Under the pieces are notes generated by a model that did no database searches, was not told the DNA's origin, and saw only the letters and a program-made list of their open reading frames with translations. The translations under genes were made by a program, and so were the position numbers. Positions 22,880-33,999 of a DNA stretch of 64,000 nucleotides are shown one piece after another (the first letter of the stretch is position 1; every line of letters begins with the position of its first letter). The stretch comes from Polytrichum commune. Lineage: Eukaryota > Streptophyta > Polytrichopsida > Polytrichales > Polytrichaceae. Location: contig OX485807.1 in the NCBI GenBank assembly GCA_950295325.1, forward strand, positions 4,466,501 through 4,530,500, read 5' to 3'.

Positions 22880-25014
22880 GGATGGAGTGGCTTTGTAAAA
22901 CTTAAGTGGCTGAATAGTAATTTGTGGCTGACTAAATCTTATTTATGGTAGTTTACTAATAATTGAGAAAAGCTTAATGAACCCCCCTTAACACCCTTGT
23001 CGTACCCGAATAAATTACCCACTCAATGGCTGGATGATACTTAAGTTATTGCACGATTGATACCCGGCTTCTTCCACCTCTCATGGCTGTTGAAATACCC
23101 GACTCCCCCTTCTCGGTGCAGGATACTCTGTCCTTGGTGGCTTAGTGCAGCTCCTCTTGTCTGTTCCTAATCGCTATGTTTCAGTGTTGTGTCCTCCGTG
23201 GCTACCCCTTGTCCTTCGGTGACGACTCCTTGGTGTTGTTGCCTTAGTGTTGGGCTCTCTGTGGTTGTGTCTACTTCTCTTCGGTCGTAATGTTGGACTA
23301 TTAACAACCGTTACAAAAATTTGTAGAAAAAAAACCAATTTAATGTATTTTAATCATATTTTAAGCAAATTCTAGACAATTATGTGTTCAATATATTTAC
23401 TTGCACACTACTTGCAGCATCTTCTAAAATATTTAAACTTTTCTTGGAAAAAAAATGTTGGCAATGTAAATTGCTTGGTTTTTAATATCAATGTGTTTTT
23501 CAAATGTTTATGATTTTTTCCTTCACAAAATTCAATGCTAGTATACAATTAAATTTTTTTTTTGCTTAAACCTACGTAGGGTAATGGAGTTGTGTACTTG
23601 ACTATGCCTTCGCCCCTGGTAAATAAGTTCTTTGACTGTAATTGGAGGGCACGTATTACTTTGGGTTGTACTAATGGCAAACGTATGGTTCACCCCTGTT
23701 TGTTGGGTTTCTCAATGCAAGTTTGAGGTGGAGATGGTGAATGATAATGTCCCCACTGGCCCCCTCCTTGCAATTCAATCCCCATTGTTGATGAATGTGG
23801 GGGAGAGGATGTTTCCTATGGTGACACCCAACCATCCCGGACCATGACGGTTTCTGCTTGAACATGCAAAAACCCCATGTCCACATGTTCCCCCCACTTG
23901 TGCATTTATTGTCTTCAAAATCCATCACGGAACATGCGTCTCCCCCTCACCGTTCCGTCTCACTCTCACTAAAGAAATCTCCCATTCCACGTCGCATTGA
24001 GTTTAAACTTTAAAGGGGGATGCTCATGTTGGAAGCTTGCGAGGACAAATTTGGTCAAAAGTAACCAACCAATCCCCTCCCATCTGCCCCCTGGCAATGG
24101 ATCCAATTCCCTCACAAGTGGTTCCTAGGAAGTTGGCACCACCTAGCTTTCATTGTGATGAGAATGACCCCTCTCTCTTGTGCCTCTATGTTGTTGACGG
24201 CTCCATGGAGGGCCGGTTAATGGGACCACTGAATGCAATATTAAAATTATGTATTAAATTTTATGGAGTGCATTGCACACATTTATGCATTGCGGCAGTG
24301 GGTTTGGGACATCCCTATTTGAAATAAAGAGTCTTTTATTATTATTTAAAGTTTTGCATGCCAATGTTCTCGTGCAATATTCAACATGCTATTAGTGCAA
24401 TCTACACTAAATAGTCCTTTTATTGTGTGCCACATTAAAATTTTAGAGCCCACACTATCTCTCTTAATGAGAATTAGTGTTCACCACATTAATTCTCAAC
24501 CTCCACTAAAGTTTTAGTAGAAATTTGGCTTAGGCCACATTTATTATTTTTTCTAGAAAATTGGTGTGGGTGCTCACTTTATTTTGTGTTGCATTTATGC
24601 TTAAACTAATATGCAATGTGTTGGTTGTAAGTCTTCATGAAGTCTTAAAGGAAGACCTGAGGTGTTGGACTCATAATAATTCCACCTTCACAAGAAAATT
24701 GGTGTGTCCCACTCTAATTATTTTTTTGCTACTTTTCCACCACACTAAAAGGATTACATTGTTTATGGTATTTAGTGACATGTAAATTATTTGCGAAATG
24801 CCTCAATTAGATGCCATGAGGTCTTAAAGTGTCACGTTCACTAATTGCCAATATGATATCATTCATCAACATAAGTGACAATTTCAAGTGAATTTAATTC
24901 TAGGGTGCGGGGCATTTAGCTTACCACGTTGCTAAAATTGGGATCATAGTTTTGTGGTTTAGTTTGCAAGGGATAGCTATTATTGACCATACTCATGACA
25001 AGTGTCATTTGTTT
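22880..25014. other. Gene-poor stretch
   Basis: Short frames on both strands have no motifs. Near 24395-24516 there is a possible further CTACACTAA-type MITE (left CTACACTAAATAGTCC, right AAGTTTTAGTAG), not firm enough to list separately. Confidence 0.4.
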
Positions 25015-25280
25015 GTATTTTAGTATGCAAGAGGAAAATATTCTTGAATAGAATAATCCAAGGTGTCATTTATGTGCACTTTAATCGGCTTGTGCACCAA
25101 TCTTTGACATAAGGCATGCACCTCGTAACACTATTGAGCATACACATGCTAAGATATTAGTCATGGCAATTGAACGCCGATAATCACGAGGTGACTCTAA
25201 TGGTCGACTTGTTGGTCATTGTTGCAGCCTAGCATACACCACAAACTAGGGTAAGTGACATTGAATTCCATGAACAGTGT
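25015..25280 (+). repeat. Dispersed repeat family A, copy 1
   Basis: The blocks GCAAGAGGAAAATATTCTTG, GACATAAGGCATGCACCTCG and TAACACTATTGAGCATACAC recur in the same order at 46430-46640 and 55015-55165. No terminal repeats or coding sequence seen. Confidence 0.7.
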
Positions 25281-25299
25281 ACTTTGTGTACTTGCCAAC

Positions 25300-28200
25300 T
25301 ATTTCCTTGGGTGTTCCCCACTTACCACATGGTCTCCATTGAAATAAGAATTAAAATTTTATGTAACTTGTGACTTATATATATATATATACCCCAAAAT
25401 TCTATAATGGAATAAGCATCTAGCACCCACCATTGCTCAAAAGCCACTTGCATGACATCCAATGACCGTAACCCTGGAGCGGCCATGGTCGTTTATATCT
25501 AGTTCTCTTGCTTGCTATTGGAGGTGTCCCTCCATGACTTCCATGGGAGCGGGTTAATAGATTTTTATTTCTTAATTATTTTATTGTTTAAAAATAATAT
25601 TGTTCATGTACAAGGTTGGTTTGTACAAGGTTGGTTTATTTTATGTAAGTTGTTTGTGGAGATTGTCATTGAAGACTTAGGGGTTGGACACATTGTATTT
25701 CATTTACATTAATTCCACTCCTTGTAGACATTTATGTGATGCACAACAATTATTTCTACTTTATTTTTTTGAAATTGTGGGCAACAATGTTTGTGGTGCT
25801 TTATATGGGACCCCCTTCATCAACTACTTCCATGATTTGAAACAAACAAATTGTGCTTAATGACCATCAATATAAAAGCATGGTTGTGATCTTTTGTTAG
25901 TTTGGACCTTGCACTCCTTGAGATCGTTAACACGAGAATGTGTGGGTCCCCTTTACTATCAAATGCCTCCCAATAGTGGAGAGTCCGCCACACACATTAC
26001 CCTTTCTAATAGTGTTGTCGCCATCATGGACAATCATGCCATGTGTCATTTGGTTTTTGAGGTCATCCATCATTTTCCTTCATTTTCTCTTCATGATGAG
26101 GCCATCCTTAGTAATCTGCATGTTATTTCGACCATGTGGAATTATAAGGATTTCGATATGCTCTCAATTTTTGACCTGTTATGTTTTTTGTCCACCATAA
26201 TGGAATACAACATGCTGGAATCCATTTTCATGTTGATCTCTCCCACGGCCATTGAGCTCAGGTCTATCTTGTAGCTTTGTAGTTTTCATGCGCCCCCTTG
26301 GATTCCATTGGGCCCTACGTGGGGTCACCAAATCATCCCCCCCCCCCCCTTACCTCTATTGTAGAGAATGTAGTATGATATGGGGGTAGATAATTTTCTA
26401 CTGTGTCGGTGCACATGGCTCCACCTAACTGACACACATTCCTCTTGTGTGTTGGGACATACGTGGTTTTAGATCTTTGTGAACCAATTCATCGTGTTGT
26501 GGAGGTCATTGTTTGTTTGGTGGACGCAAAGACAGGATGTCCCACCGTTATCAGTAGAACTTTCCTTGGTCACCATGACATAGAGGTCTTGGGCAACGAA
26601 GTGCCCCTACAAATCCATGATTCCCAAGAGGGGGAAGGGGGGGGGGGGCGTTGATGTTTGAGACAAAACCTATTTCACACAACGCACTCCATTTTGTTAC
26701 TAGTGTCTATCATTCATTCGTGGCAAGTATTTTTATTTTTTTCAATGTCATTAATGTGGGATTATTTTTTTTCCTTTCCATGGGATGTCTATCATATGTT
26801 GTTCCATTCAGGTGTTGTTGATGTTTTCTTCACTCGACTTGCTTATCAACTATGATCTAGGCGAGTGCAATTGCACATGTCATACTTTTGTGAGTTCATG
26901 GTTTATTTGCATGAGAGTGCATCTACTTGGCGGGTTCTAGATACAGTGAGCACCTCCTAGGTCATTGTGGGTTGTTTGGATGCTAGTCGTGATTTGCATG
27001 TTAATCGTGTGTTCCTTGCCAACACAGGGTTGCCCCGGAGACATGTTCATGTCATTGTGTGATTAGCATCCATGAAAGAATGGTGTACTACCAACTTGGC
27101 AGACAAAACACTATCGAGTTTCCAGCTCACGTCCCTTCATCTACATGGCCGGCAATCATTGAGCCCCTTTTGCCGACTTCTATAATCACTTGCACATCGG
27201 CGTCCATTACACTTATTGTATTTGGTTTTGACACTTTGCGGGAACATTTTTTTACAACTTGGTCCACGTTCCCTAATAGGTTTCTATCCCTAATTTTTTC
27301 CATCTCATCTTCATCCTCCATATGCACGTGTTGATCCTACATTATGTTTTTCATTCTACCCATTCTCGACATGGGTCCCTCATGTACAAATGCATTTTCC
27401 TCGGAACACGTACGTATGGAACCCAACAAACCTGTGTTGTATTTCTATAGGACATTTTTTCTAAACTTTCCATTAGGTTTAGGGACAACCAATTTCCCAC
27501 TCAATGCATTGAGGTTTGTGATAAGAGAACAATTAGGTTCTAGGGTACTGTAGGGATTATGTTTTATGGTGGTGCATTTTTAAATAATTGTTTTTTTACT
27601 TAAACTACAATCTATACACATTGAAAAAAATTAATGCAATATGCTCACTCATAGATGATCATTGTCAGTTATAGTGCACATGTTTAGAAAAACTTGAATT
27701 TTGATGTTATAATAAAATAAAATAAAAATGTACATGTATACACATATGCAACAACAACATACTTGCACATACTCTACAGGTAGTATATGGTCATAAAGTT
27801 CCCATATACGAATCAATTAGCCTAATTCTCTGAATCTACTATAGCAATCGTAACCATCTACTCCATCATTGGGGTGGTGAAGTCCAACGACTGTGGGTCC
27901 ATCCCCTTTGGTGCACCCACCTTGGGTGCATGCATTGTGACCCCCACTGCGGCATGAGTATGCGGTTGGCGATGCACATGGGATACTACTCGCATTGGGT
28001 GCATCCATAGAATGTGGTCAATTCTTCATTTGCTTAAACAAGCTCCTTGTGGTTTCATCGTTCGTAGTTGTCTGCATGATATCATGTGACCTTGGCAAAA
28101 CATGATTGCCTTGCAAAAACCATGCAATATGAATGTATTTGAGAACCCCCATCTACACAAGTTGAGATAAAATGTAAAGAGTACATTTTATCGTGTACAA

Positions 28201-30375
28201 GTTTCTTTTCTAACCGCAACAACTTGCTTTAGTGGGGCCATTGACACTCTCCCAAACGTGTGTTCGTATGCCCAATTCCAAAACGTCCAATAGATTGTAG
28301 TTGGAGAAACAATGTTCCCAAATTGCAAAACCATGAACTTGGCCTCCTCCCATTGCAATTTTTTTTCCCTTGACTACAAAAAAATCTTCTTAAGGCCAAG
28401 TTCTATTGGCCATTCCAATGTGCATTTTCCCACTCGTCGCTATAACACACAATGGAGATTTTGTTAATTACGCTTACATGGATTTACAACATAATATGCA
28501 TACCCAAAGGATTTAGAACTCACTAGTAGCATGTTTTTGTAAGCCATGCGGTGGTGCATGTATTGAGACATGATTTTTTTGTGTAAGTCCAACCTATCCA
28601 ATTTGGATGTCTAGAAATTCACTCCACACATTTATGTCACAAATTGTGACTTGACAAAAAACCTCTAACAAATGTATGCAATAATGAAAAATAAAAAATG
28701 CAGCTAACATATACAAATACAAATACATAGTGTGTTCACAATATCATACACCACAAATATGTGTAGATGGTCCACCTCGTCCAACTCTTTAGGTTGTACG
28801 CAATATCTTTGCTTCTATGTGCTTTTGCTCAATAACTTTGTTTTTCATTTGTCCAATAATGAGGGTTGAAGGCAACATCCATGGTATGGAGGCCTTGTGG
28901 GCCACTTGTATGTGAATGTATGGAGTAAATGAGGAAGACATTGCAATGCATGCCACCCAAAGTCTTTGGCCGCAACACATATGTTGCAAGCATTGTTCGA
29001 TGTGGGATCCATTAGAATAACAATGAATGTCATCAAAAAATTTACAACATAATATGACCATTGGTATGTACTACTGGAAAATATATTGATTGTGAGATTG
29101 TGTTTGGCATTTCGTAAGTTGTTGGAACTCATTGAACTACTTGTAAGCACTCCACATGCACCTAGTGTGTCACATGACAACCATGTTCGGAACCTCGCTC
29201 AAAGCATACACAATCATAATACACACACCAAGCATAACAATTCAATGTGCACTACCACATAAACCACAAAATTCAATAACAACTTAGAGATATGAAGAAC
29301 CATGCCATGTCAATGAAAGATATGTACTGTCAAAAGCAACTCATGGTGCTCGAATATACAATCGGCAATGACTCCATCTGATTGTCCATAGAAGAGGCTA
29401 TCGTAAGCAAATCCACCACGTGACTTGTTGGACAATGTGACTTGTACTCGTAGGGACATGTATTATGGGAGGTCAAGTGCATTTATTGGATCCCAAAACA
29501 TAGACATGTGGACTAATGCCACACATTTACAAGTATTGGAAAATTTGCAATTCACATGGTTACCATCAGTATGTCACATAGCCGCTCGAAAGGATGGTCC
29601 TTGCGTATGTGGCGAAGCCATGTCTACATATTGCGCCAACCTCTCTAGGTGGGTCATGACTTCCCGTATTGTTCTTATACTAGAATGTCACGCATAATAC
29701 ACAAAATCATGCATACAAGGAGGTACGATCTGCAAATACATTGTTGCGACACTTAGTCACCACTAAGATCCTACAAACCAACTCATATGAAAGAACATGA
29801 ACTACTGTGGCCCACCTCAGAATATAATAAACATGAAGAACAAAAACCATGTGCTCTTGCAAGGGTGCATGCGCTAAATGACATAACCCATCACCTTATT
29901 TTGTTTGTGCAATTAAAGGTCGAACTGCGAACCACGACAATCATATTGTCGATGCCATCACGCTAGAACAACAATAGCACCAGAAGAGTAATGCTTGGAT
30001 ATCCAGCCGGAATGATGAGGTTGAGTGTCTACAGACATCAACTTAAATTAATATTACAAATATCCAAAACAACATAATAAAAAAAATTAGAGCTAACTAT
30101 CTAAAGGTGGCATTATGATGCACAGGGCAATTTCATGTTAACCCATAATCTTTGCAATGACTAAGGACGACTTCGAATATATTGCAAACCCCTCCTCTAT
30201 GTAGTACCTTACAATAGATTATTAACACTACATAAGCTTGTGTAGAGTGAGAATTTACCATATTCCGGCAAAAGTGTAAAGTGAATTGAAGTAATTCCGA
30301 CAAATTATGTCTATTGTTTTCAAAATAATATGACATTTTATTTTTTATTTTTTTGTGTTGGACCTGCTATCAACC
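25300..30375. other. Decayed, gene-poor region with scattered coding remnants
   Basis: Several minus-strand pieces look once-coding but are broken. At 27127-27327 one reads KIRDRNLLGNVDQVVKKCSR. At 27817-28008 one is rich in Cys and Gly. At 28789-29180 one has VVNFLMTFIVILMD followed by SNNACNICVAAKDFGWHAL and a His-rich end, faintly recalling the central part of hAT transposases. None can be assigned firmly. Runs of 13 C at 26337-26349 and 12 G at 26637-26648 are present. Confidence 0.3.
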
Positions 30376-30376
30376 T

Positions 30377-30430
30377 AGGGTACTCGGATGGGTGACCATG
30401 CTAGCACTTGATTTTTGGTGCACCCTACCA
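30377..30430 (+). repeat. 5S rRNA-like fragment (3' half)
   Basis: TACTCGGATGGGTGACC matches the highly conserved internal control region (box C) and following part of plant 5S rRNA, and GGTGCACCCT follows about where the 5S 3' end would lie. The 5' half of 5S is not visible. It could be a 5S pseudogene, a 5S-derived SINE, or a fossil of the Cassandra class of short LTR elements, which are known to carry 5S sequence. No long terminal repeat pair was found. Confidence 0.55.
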
Positions 30431-30898
30431 CCTTTAATCCACCCAATCATATAGTGGTAGTTCCAGTGAACCGAATATTTTTAACCGGATATGTGGGAAC
30501 CTAGGGGCTTACCCTTGGCAAAGATAAGTGTTGGCTAGCTTGTCCACGTATGTTCAAGGTGATCACCTTTGAAAGGAGGCAATAGTCTTCAGGGGCCCAT
30601 TTTGAGATTACATATAGACTTAGACCAACTCAAAGATTAAGCAACACCATAATTCATGCCAATGGCAACATTGGAGTTATCTTTTCTTTCCTTCTTTCTT
30701 TTTGGACCTTGTTGATGTAGATGAAACATGTGTCATATGGGTTTCAAGCAACAATAGAGGAGGAAAGCAAGAGGAGTTGTGATGGTTGGGAGTCCTTTGC
30801 TTGGAGGAATACATCCCAAACACCAAAAGCATTCAGTATAAGAAAAAATTAGAGAAACTAGGAGTGGAACTTGGACTTGGCCATTAAATGGCCATTAA

Positions 30899-31308
30899 GG
30901 ATGAGTTTCCATGTAGGCTACTCGCCCACTAGATTCTAGGGAATAATGGGTTGGAGTTGTTCACATGTACTTAAGCACAAGCCGCAAGCCAACCACATTC
31001 TAGTGGTCCGCTAGAATGTGAAGGGTTGTGGACACATGCAGCTAGACTTCCATGCGCCCACTAAAGAATCTTTAACCTACAAGTGTTGGTCACCGTAGGT
31101 TTTGAACACTGATCTCAAAAAGAGGGGGGAAGTTTTAACCTAGAGAAGGAGGTTAGTAGATGGGCCCGGATTTGAGAAGATGGGAGTAGCTAGTTGACAA
31201 CTTGGCACATGCAAACCCTACCCCACCATATTCCCTCTACACTTGGGCAAGTTTGTCCTTTATCACACTAGAATTTGGTGGGCGAGTGGCCTACACAAAA
31301 ATTCACCC
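30899..31308. mobile_element. PIF/Harbinger-like MITE (410 bp)
   Basis: The left end GGATGAGTTTCCATGTAGGC continues with ACTCGCCCAC. The right end is its inverse with a few changes, so the terminal repeats are about 40 bp. TAA stands outside both ends (30896-30898 and 31309-31311). Non-coding. Confidence 0.8.
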
Positions 31309-31311
31309 TAA

Positions 31312-32257
31312 GCCGACTATAAGTAGCACTACATACAAGTACAACGCAAATGTGAACTCTAATTAACTTATACGGGCTTATTTAACTTTCAAATTTCTTT
31401 TACCCATTTATTTATTCTCATTTCCTTTTGCACACTATAGTTGTTTCCTTTGTGAACTTTCCATACACCAGCGTTATTCAAACACCTACCTTTGGGTGCA
31501 AAATGGTTCCCAAATGAACTCTTCTAGTATAATTTTAAGGATTAATAGAACAGCTCATGCAATATGATACTCAAAAAGTTAATGTCTAACACACATTTTA
31601 ACATTACTGGCCACTCTAGCCACACCCATATAACCACTTGCATATAAGAAAATTCGTCGTAATTTGAGGCTTTATCACCATCATCTCATTCTTATGGCAC
31701 TAAATTTGTGCAGGAATTCATAATCAACTGAAATTCTCTTCTTGGATCTGTTGCATATCAGGAGAGGCCAACCCTCCTGAAAGTACCTGCAACATCCTCG
31801 TCTAAATTGGCATTAAAATAAAACCAAAGATGATTTCATTTGACTAGTCTCTAGTTTTTCAATTGCTATAAAGTATTCAATATTTTGTGGAATATAAAGA
31901 TGAAAATGTGTCTGTTTCACGTAGATTCTTCTTCAGCCCTTTCTATGGGGAATCCTCTACCCATAAGGACTATGAAGGACTTCCTCTGGGTCCAGGTTAG
32001 TCCAATTTTCTGCAAGCCCCTCCAGAAAATTTGGTTTATGCTGTTTGTCAGGATGCTTTCCCTTTGGTGGTTGTCCAATGTTCCTGGTGCCAAGGGAAAG
32101 CATCACTTCATAGAAACAATCACCATGTTCAGAGACAGATATGAAAACATCAGGTGTAATATACAGAATCCTCAACCTACATCTTTTAAACCTACCTATT
32201 CCTATGGCCCACTATAATTTTGACATTCTACAATAATTTTGGTCAATATTACTTTTC
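31312..32257. other. Non-coding or weakly coding stretch before the PPR remnant
   Basis: On the minus strand at 31957-32175 there is an open stretch (LEGLAENWTNLDPEEVLHSP) that I cannot place. It may be an exon, but there is no supporting splice context or family match. Confidence 0.3.
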
Positions 32258-32261
32258 TTGA

Positions 32262-32883
32262 CTGTGTATGCTCAAATCATCACATTCCAGGAAATGACGT
32301 TACGATTTGTCAATCTATCCAAAGCTTGCCTTGCCTCCTTGATGCTCCCACACGTGGCATACATCTTAAGGAGAGCCGTCCCTACGCGCACATCTGACTC
32401 AAGTTTATCATGTCTGATATGTAACTTACATGAACTTCTTTGCCCCATTCTAGAGCTAATGGGCTCGCACATGCACTCAGGATGCTCAAGTGATTTCATT
32501 TGGCTATGCCCTTCTTGTCGCATTTGATTGAAAGTTTCCATTGCGTCTTTAGCATGATTGTGCTGACCATAATCTCCAATCATGATGGTCCAAATTTAGA
32601 CATTCTTCTGCACAAGATCATCAAATGCGCGACGTGCATCCTGCAATCTCCCACATCTAATATACACACTCAGTAGGTTGTTTGCCACTAATATGTTTTG
32701 CTCCATTCTACTCCTGATGATGCAGTCATGAATTTGCTTGGCTGCCACAAGGTGTCTCTTCTTGAAGTACCACATTAAAATTTCGACAAAGGTGTACGAG
32801 TCCATAGTATTATTGCCTTGTTGAATACGACCCTCCTGAATGGCGATGGCTTCACTGATGGCAGTTGTACTTTCTATGTGCAT
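32262..32883 (-). pseudogene. PLS-class pentatricopeptide repeat (PPR) gene remnant
   Basis: Read on the minus strand it has consecutive PPR units: DSYTFVEIL, then LVAAKQIHDCIIRSRMEQN, ILVANNLLSVYIRCGRLQDA, MIGDYGQHNHAKDAMETFNQ, and SDVRVGTALLKMYATCGSI followed by NVISWNVMI. This order is typical of PLS-class PPR proteins, which bind organelle RNA and often direct C-to-U editing. A stop separates the third and fourth pieces, and the spacing in the next unit is short. No N-terminal targeting sequence and no E or DYW domain are present. It is a fragment of about 200 residues against the usual 500 to 900, so a broken gene copy next to the PMI1-like gene. Confidence 0.8.
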
Positions 32884-33192
32884 ACCAAATCACTTTGTAG
32901 AATTTGCCTCCACTCTCTGGCACTAGTTGGCAGAGTATTTCTATATTCATCGTTGTCCTCGGATAGCCTGACTCATCAATAGATTCTTCATCAGACCAAC
33001 CATCCCATATAGTACTATGTTCTAAAATTAAGTGCAGAATAATGCCCAAAGACAGGTATTTCAGTCTACAAAATTATTGGATATAAACCATGTGCAATCT
33101 TTACATATCTTACATACATAGTGTTTCTTGAAGAACCATCTTACTTCAGGTGCACTCAATTAAAACTTACGTAGTGACTCTTGTAAAGCAAA

Positions 33193-33790
33193 TTGAGAGA
33201 AGTGAGCATTGAACAAACCCAATCCTCGTACTCATCCAGAACAGAGATTTGGATACACCTCCAGTCCGAATTACAGAATGCATGCTTGACTTCCACATTC
33301 AATTGTTTGAAGGCTTCCATCACAGCAAGGCATGGTGGTCCATCTCTTTCTTGTCAGTCAAAAACACAGCTCACTTCTAGAGTTACGTGGTCATGACAAT
33401 ACCTGATCCATCGTGTAGTGTCTTGAGAATCTCTGCTTCGATGACCAGCATGTGATTGCATTTTGAGCCTTGCCTTCACCCAGGGTGGACTTGAGGAATA
33501 CTGTACCCAAAGTCTTTTTCTTGTGACCTTGGACTCCTCTGTAGGCACCAACAATCAAGGAATTATATATTAATTTTACCACTATGATGATTTAGCCATC
33601 TTCGCTCCACTTCAAAAGATGCAAAAAACAGATTGAATCCAAGACGATGTTTCACTTAAGTCCCTATGACCTCCTACAAGTAATAGATTTTGTCTTCCCT
33701 TGTTGCTGTAAGAGATAAAACTTGTTGCAATGTAAACCATAACCAAGCTGCGCTATAACTGTGTGATGAACGAGTCCTTTGGAAGAAAAC
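33193..33790 (-). other. Unassigned exon-like segments
   Basis: Between the PPR remnant and the PMI1-like gene, the minus strand has a segment after GCCTACAG that reads GVQGHKKKTLGTVFLKSTL or, in another frame, EESKVTRKRLWVQYSSSP. Further on comes CLAVMEAFKQLNVEVKHAFC, faintly like the ACT-type domain ending some bHLH proteins. Frames and joins cannot be settled. They could be last exons of the PMI1-like gene or another remnant. Confidence 0.25.
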
Positions 33791-33851
33791 TGTACATTTG
33801 ATTTTGATTTCTGTTGTCACACAACAAGGTTCATTTGTTCCCGAGATTTAC

Positions 33852-33973
33852 CTGCACATAAGTAAAGATTGCATCCATACCCTCAATCATCATCTTGCCA
33901 GTGACATCCTCCATAAGCAAGGTTACCATAGCCTCGCTCCAACTACTGCCACAGCCATCCATGCAAACCAAAC
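33852..33973 (-). CDS. Possible further exon of the PMI1-like gene
   Basis: A minus-strand segment after ACTATGTAG reads LVCMDGCGSSWSEAM and MEDVTGKMMIEG, ending at GTGCAG|GTAAAT. MEDVTGK recalls the LEDITGK motif near the PMI1 C-terminus. How it joins the previous exon is unclear: one possible donor (GATGC|GTATTC) gives an in-phase join with a short intron of about 73 bases. The rest of the family's C-terminus was not found. Confidence 0.35.
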
Positions 33974-33999
33974 CTACATAGTAAGAAGACCTGTTCCTC

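Noticed and set aside
28789-29180. hAT transposase remnant
   Set aside because: Only faint resemblance, with no dimerisation motif or ends, so not annotated as an element.
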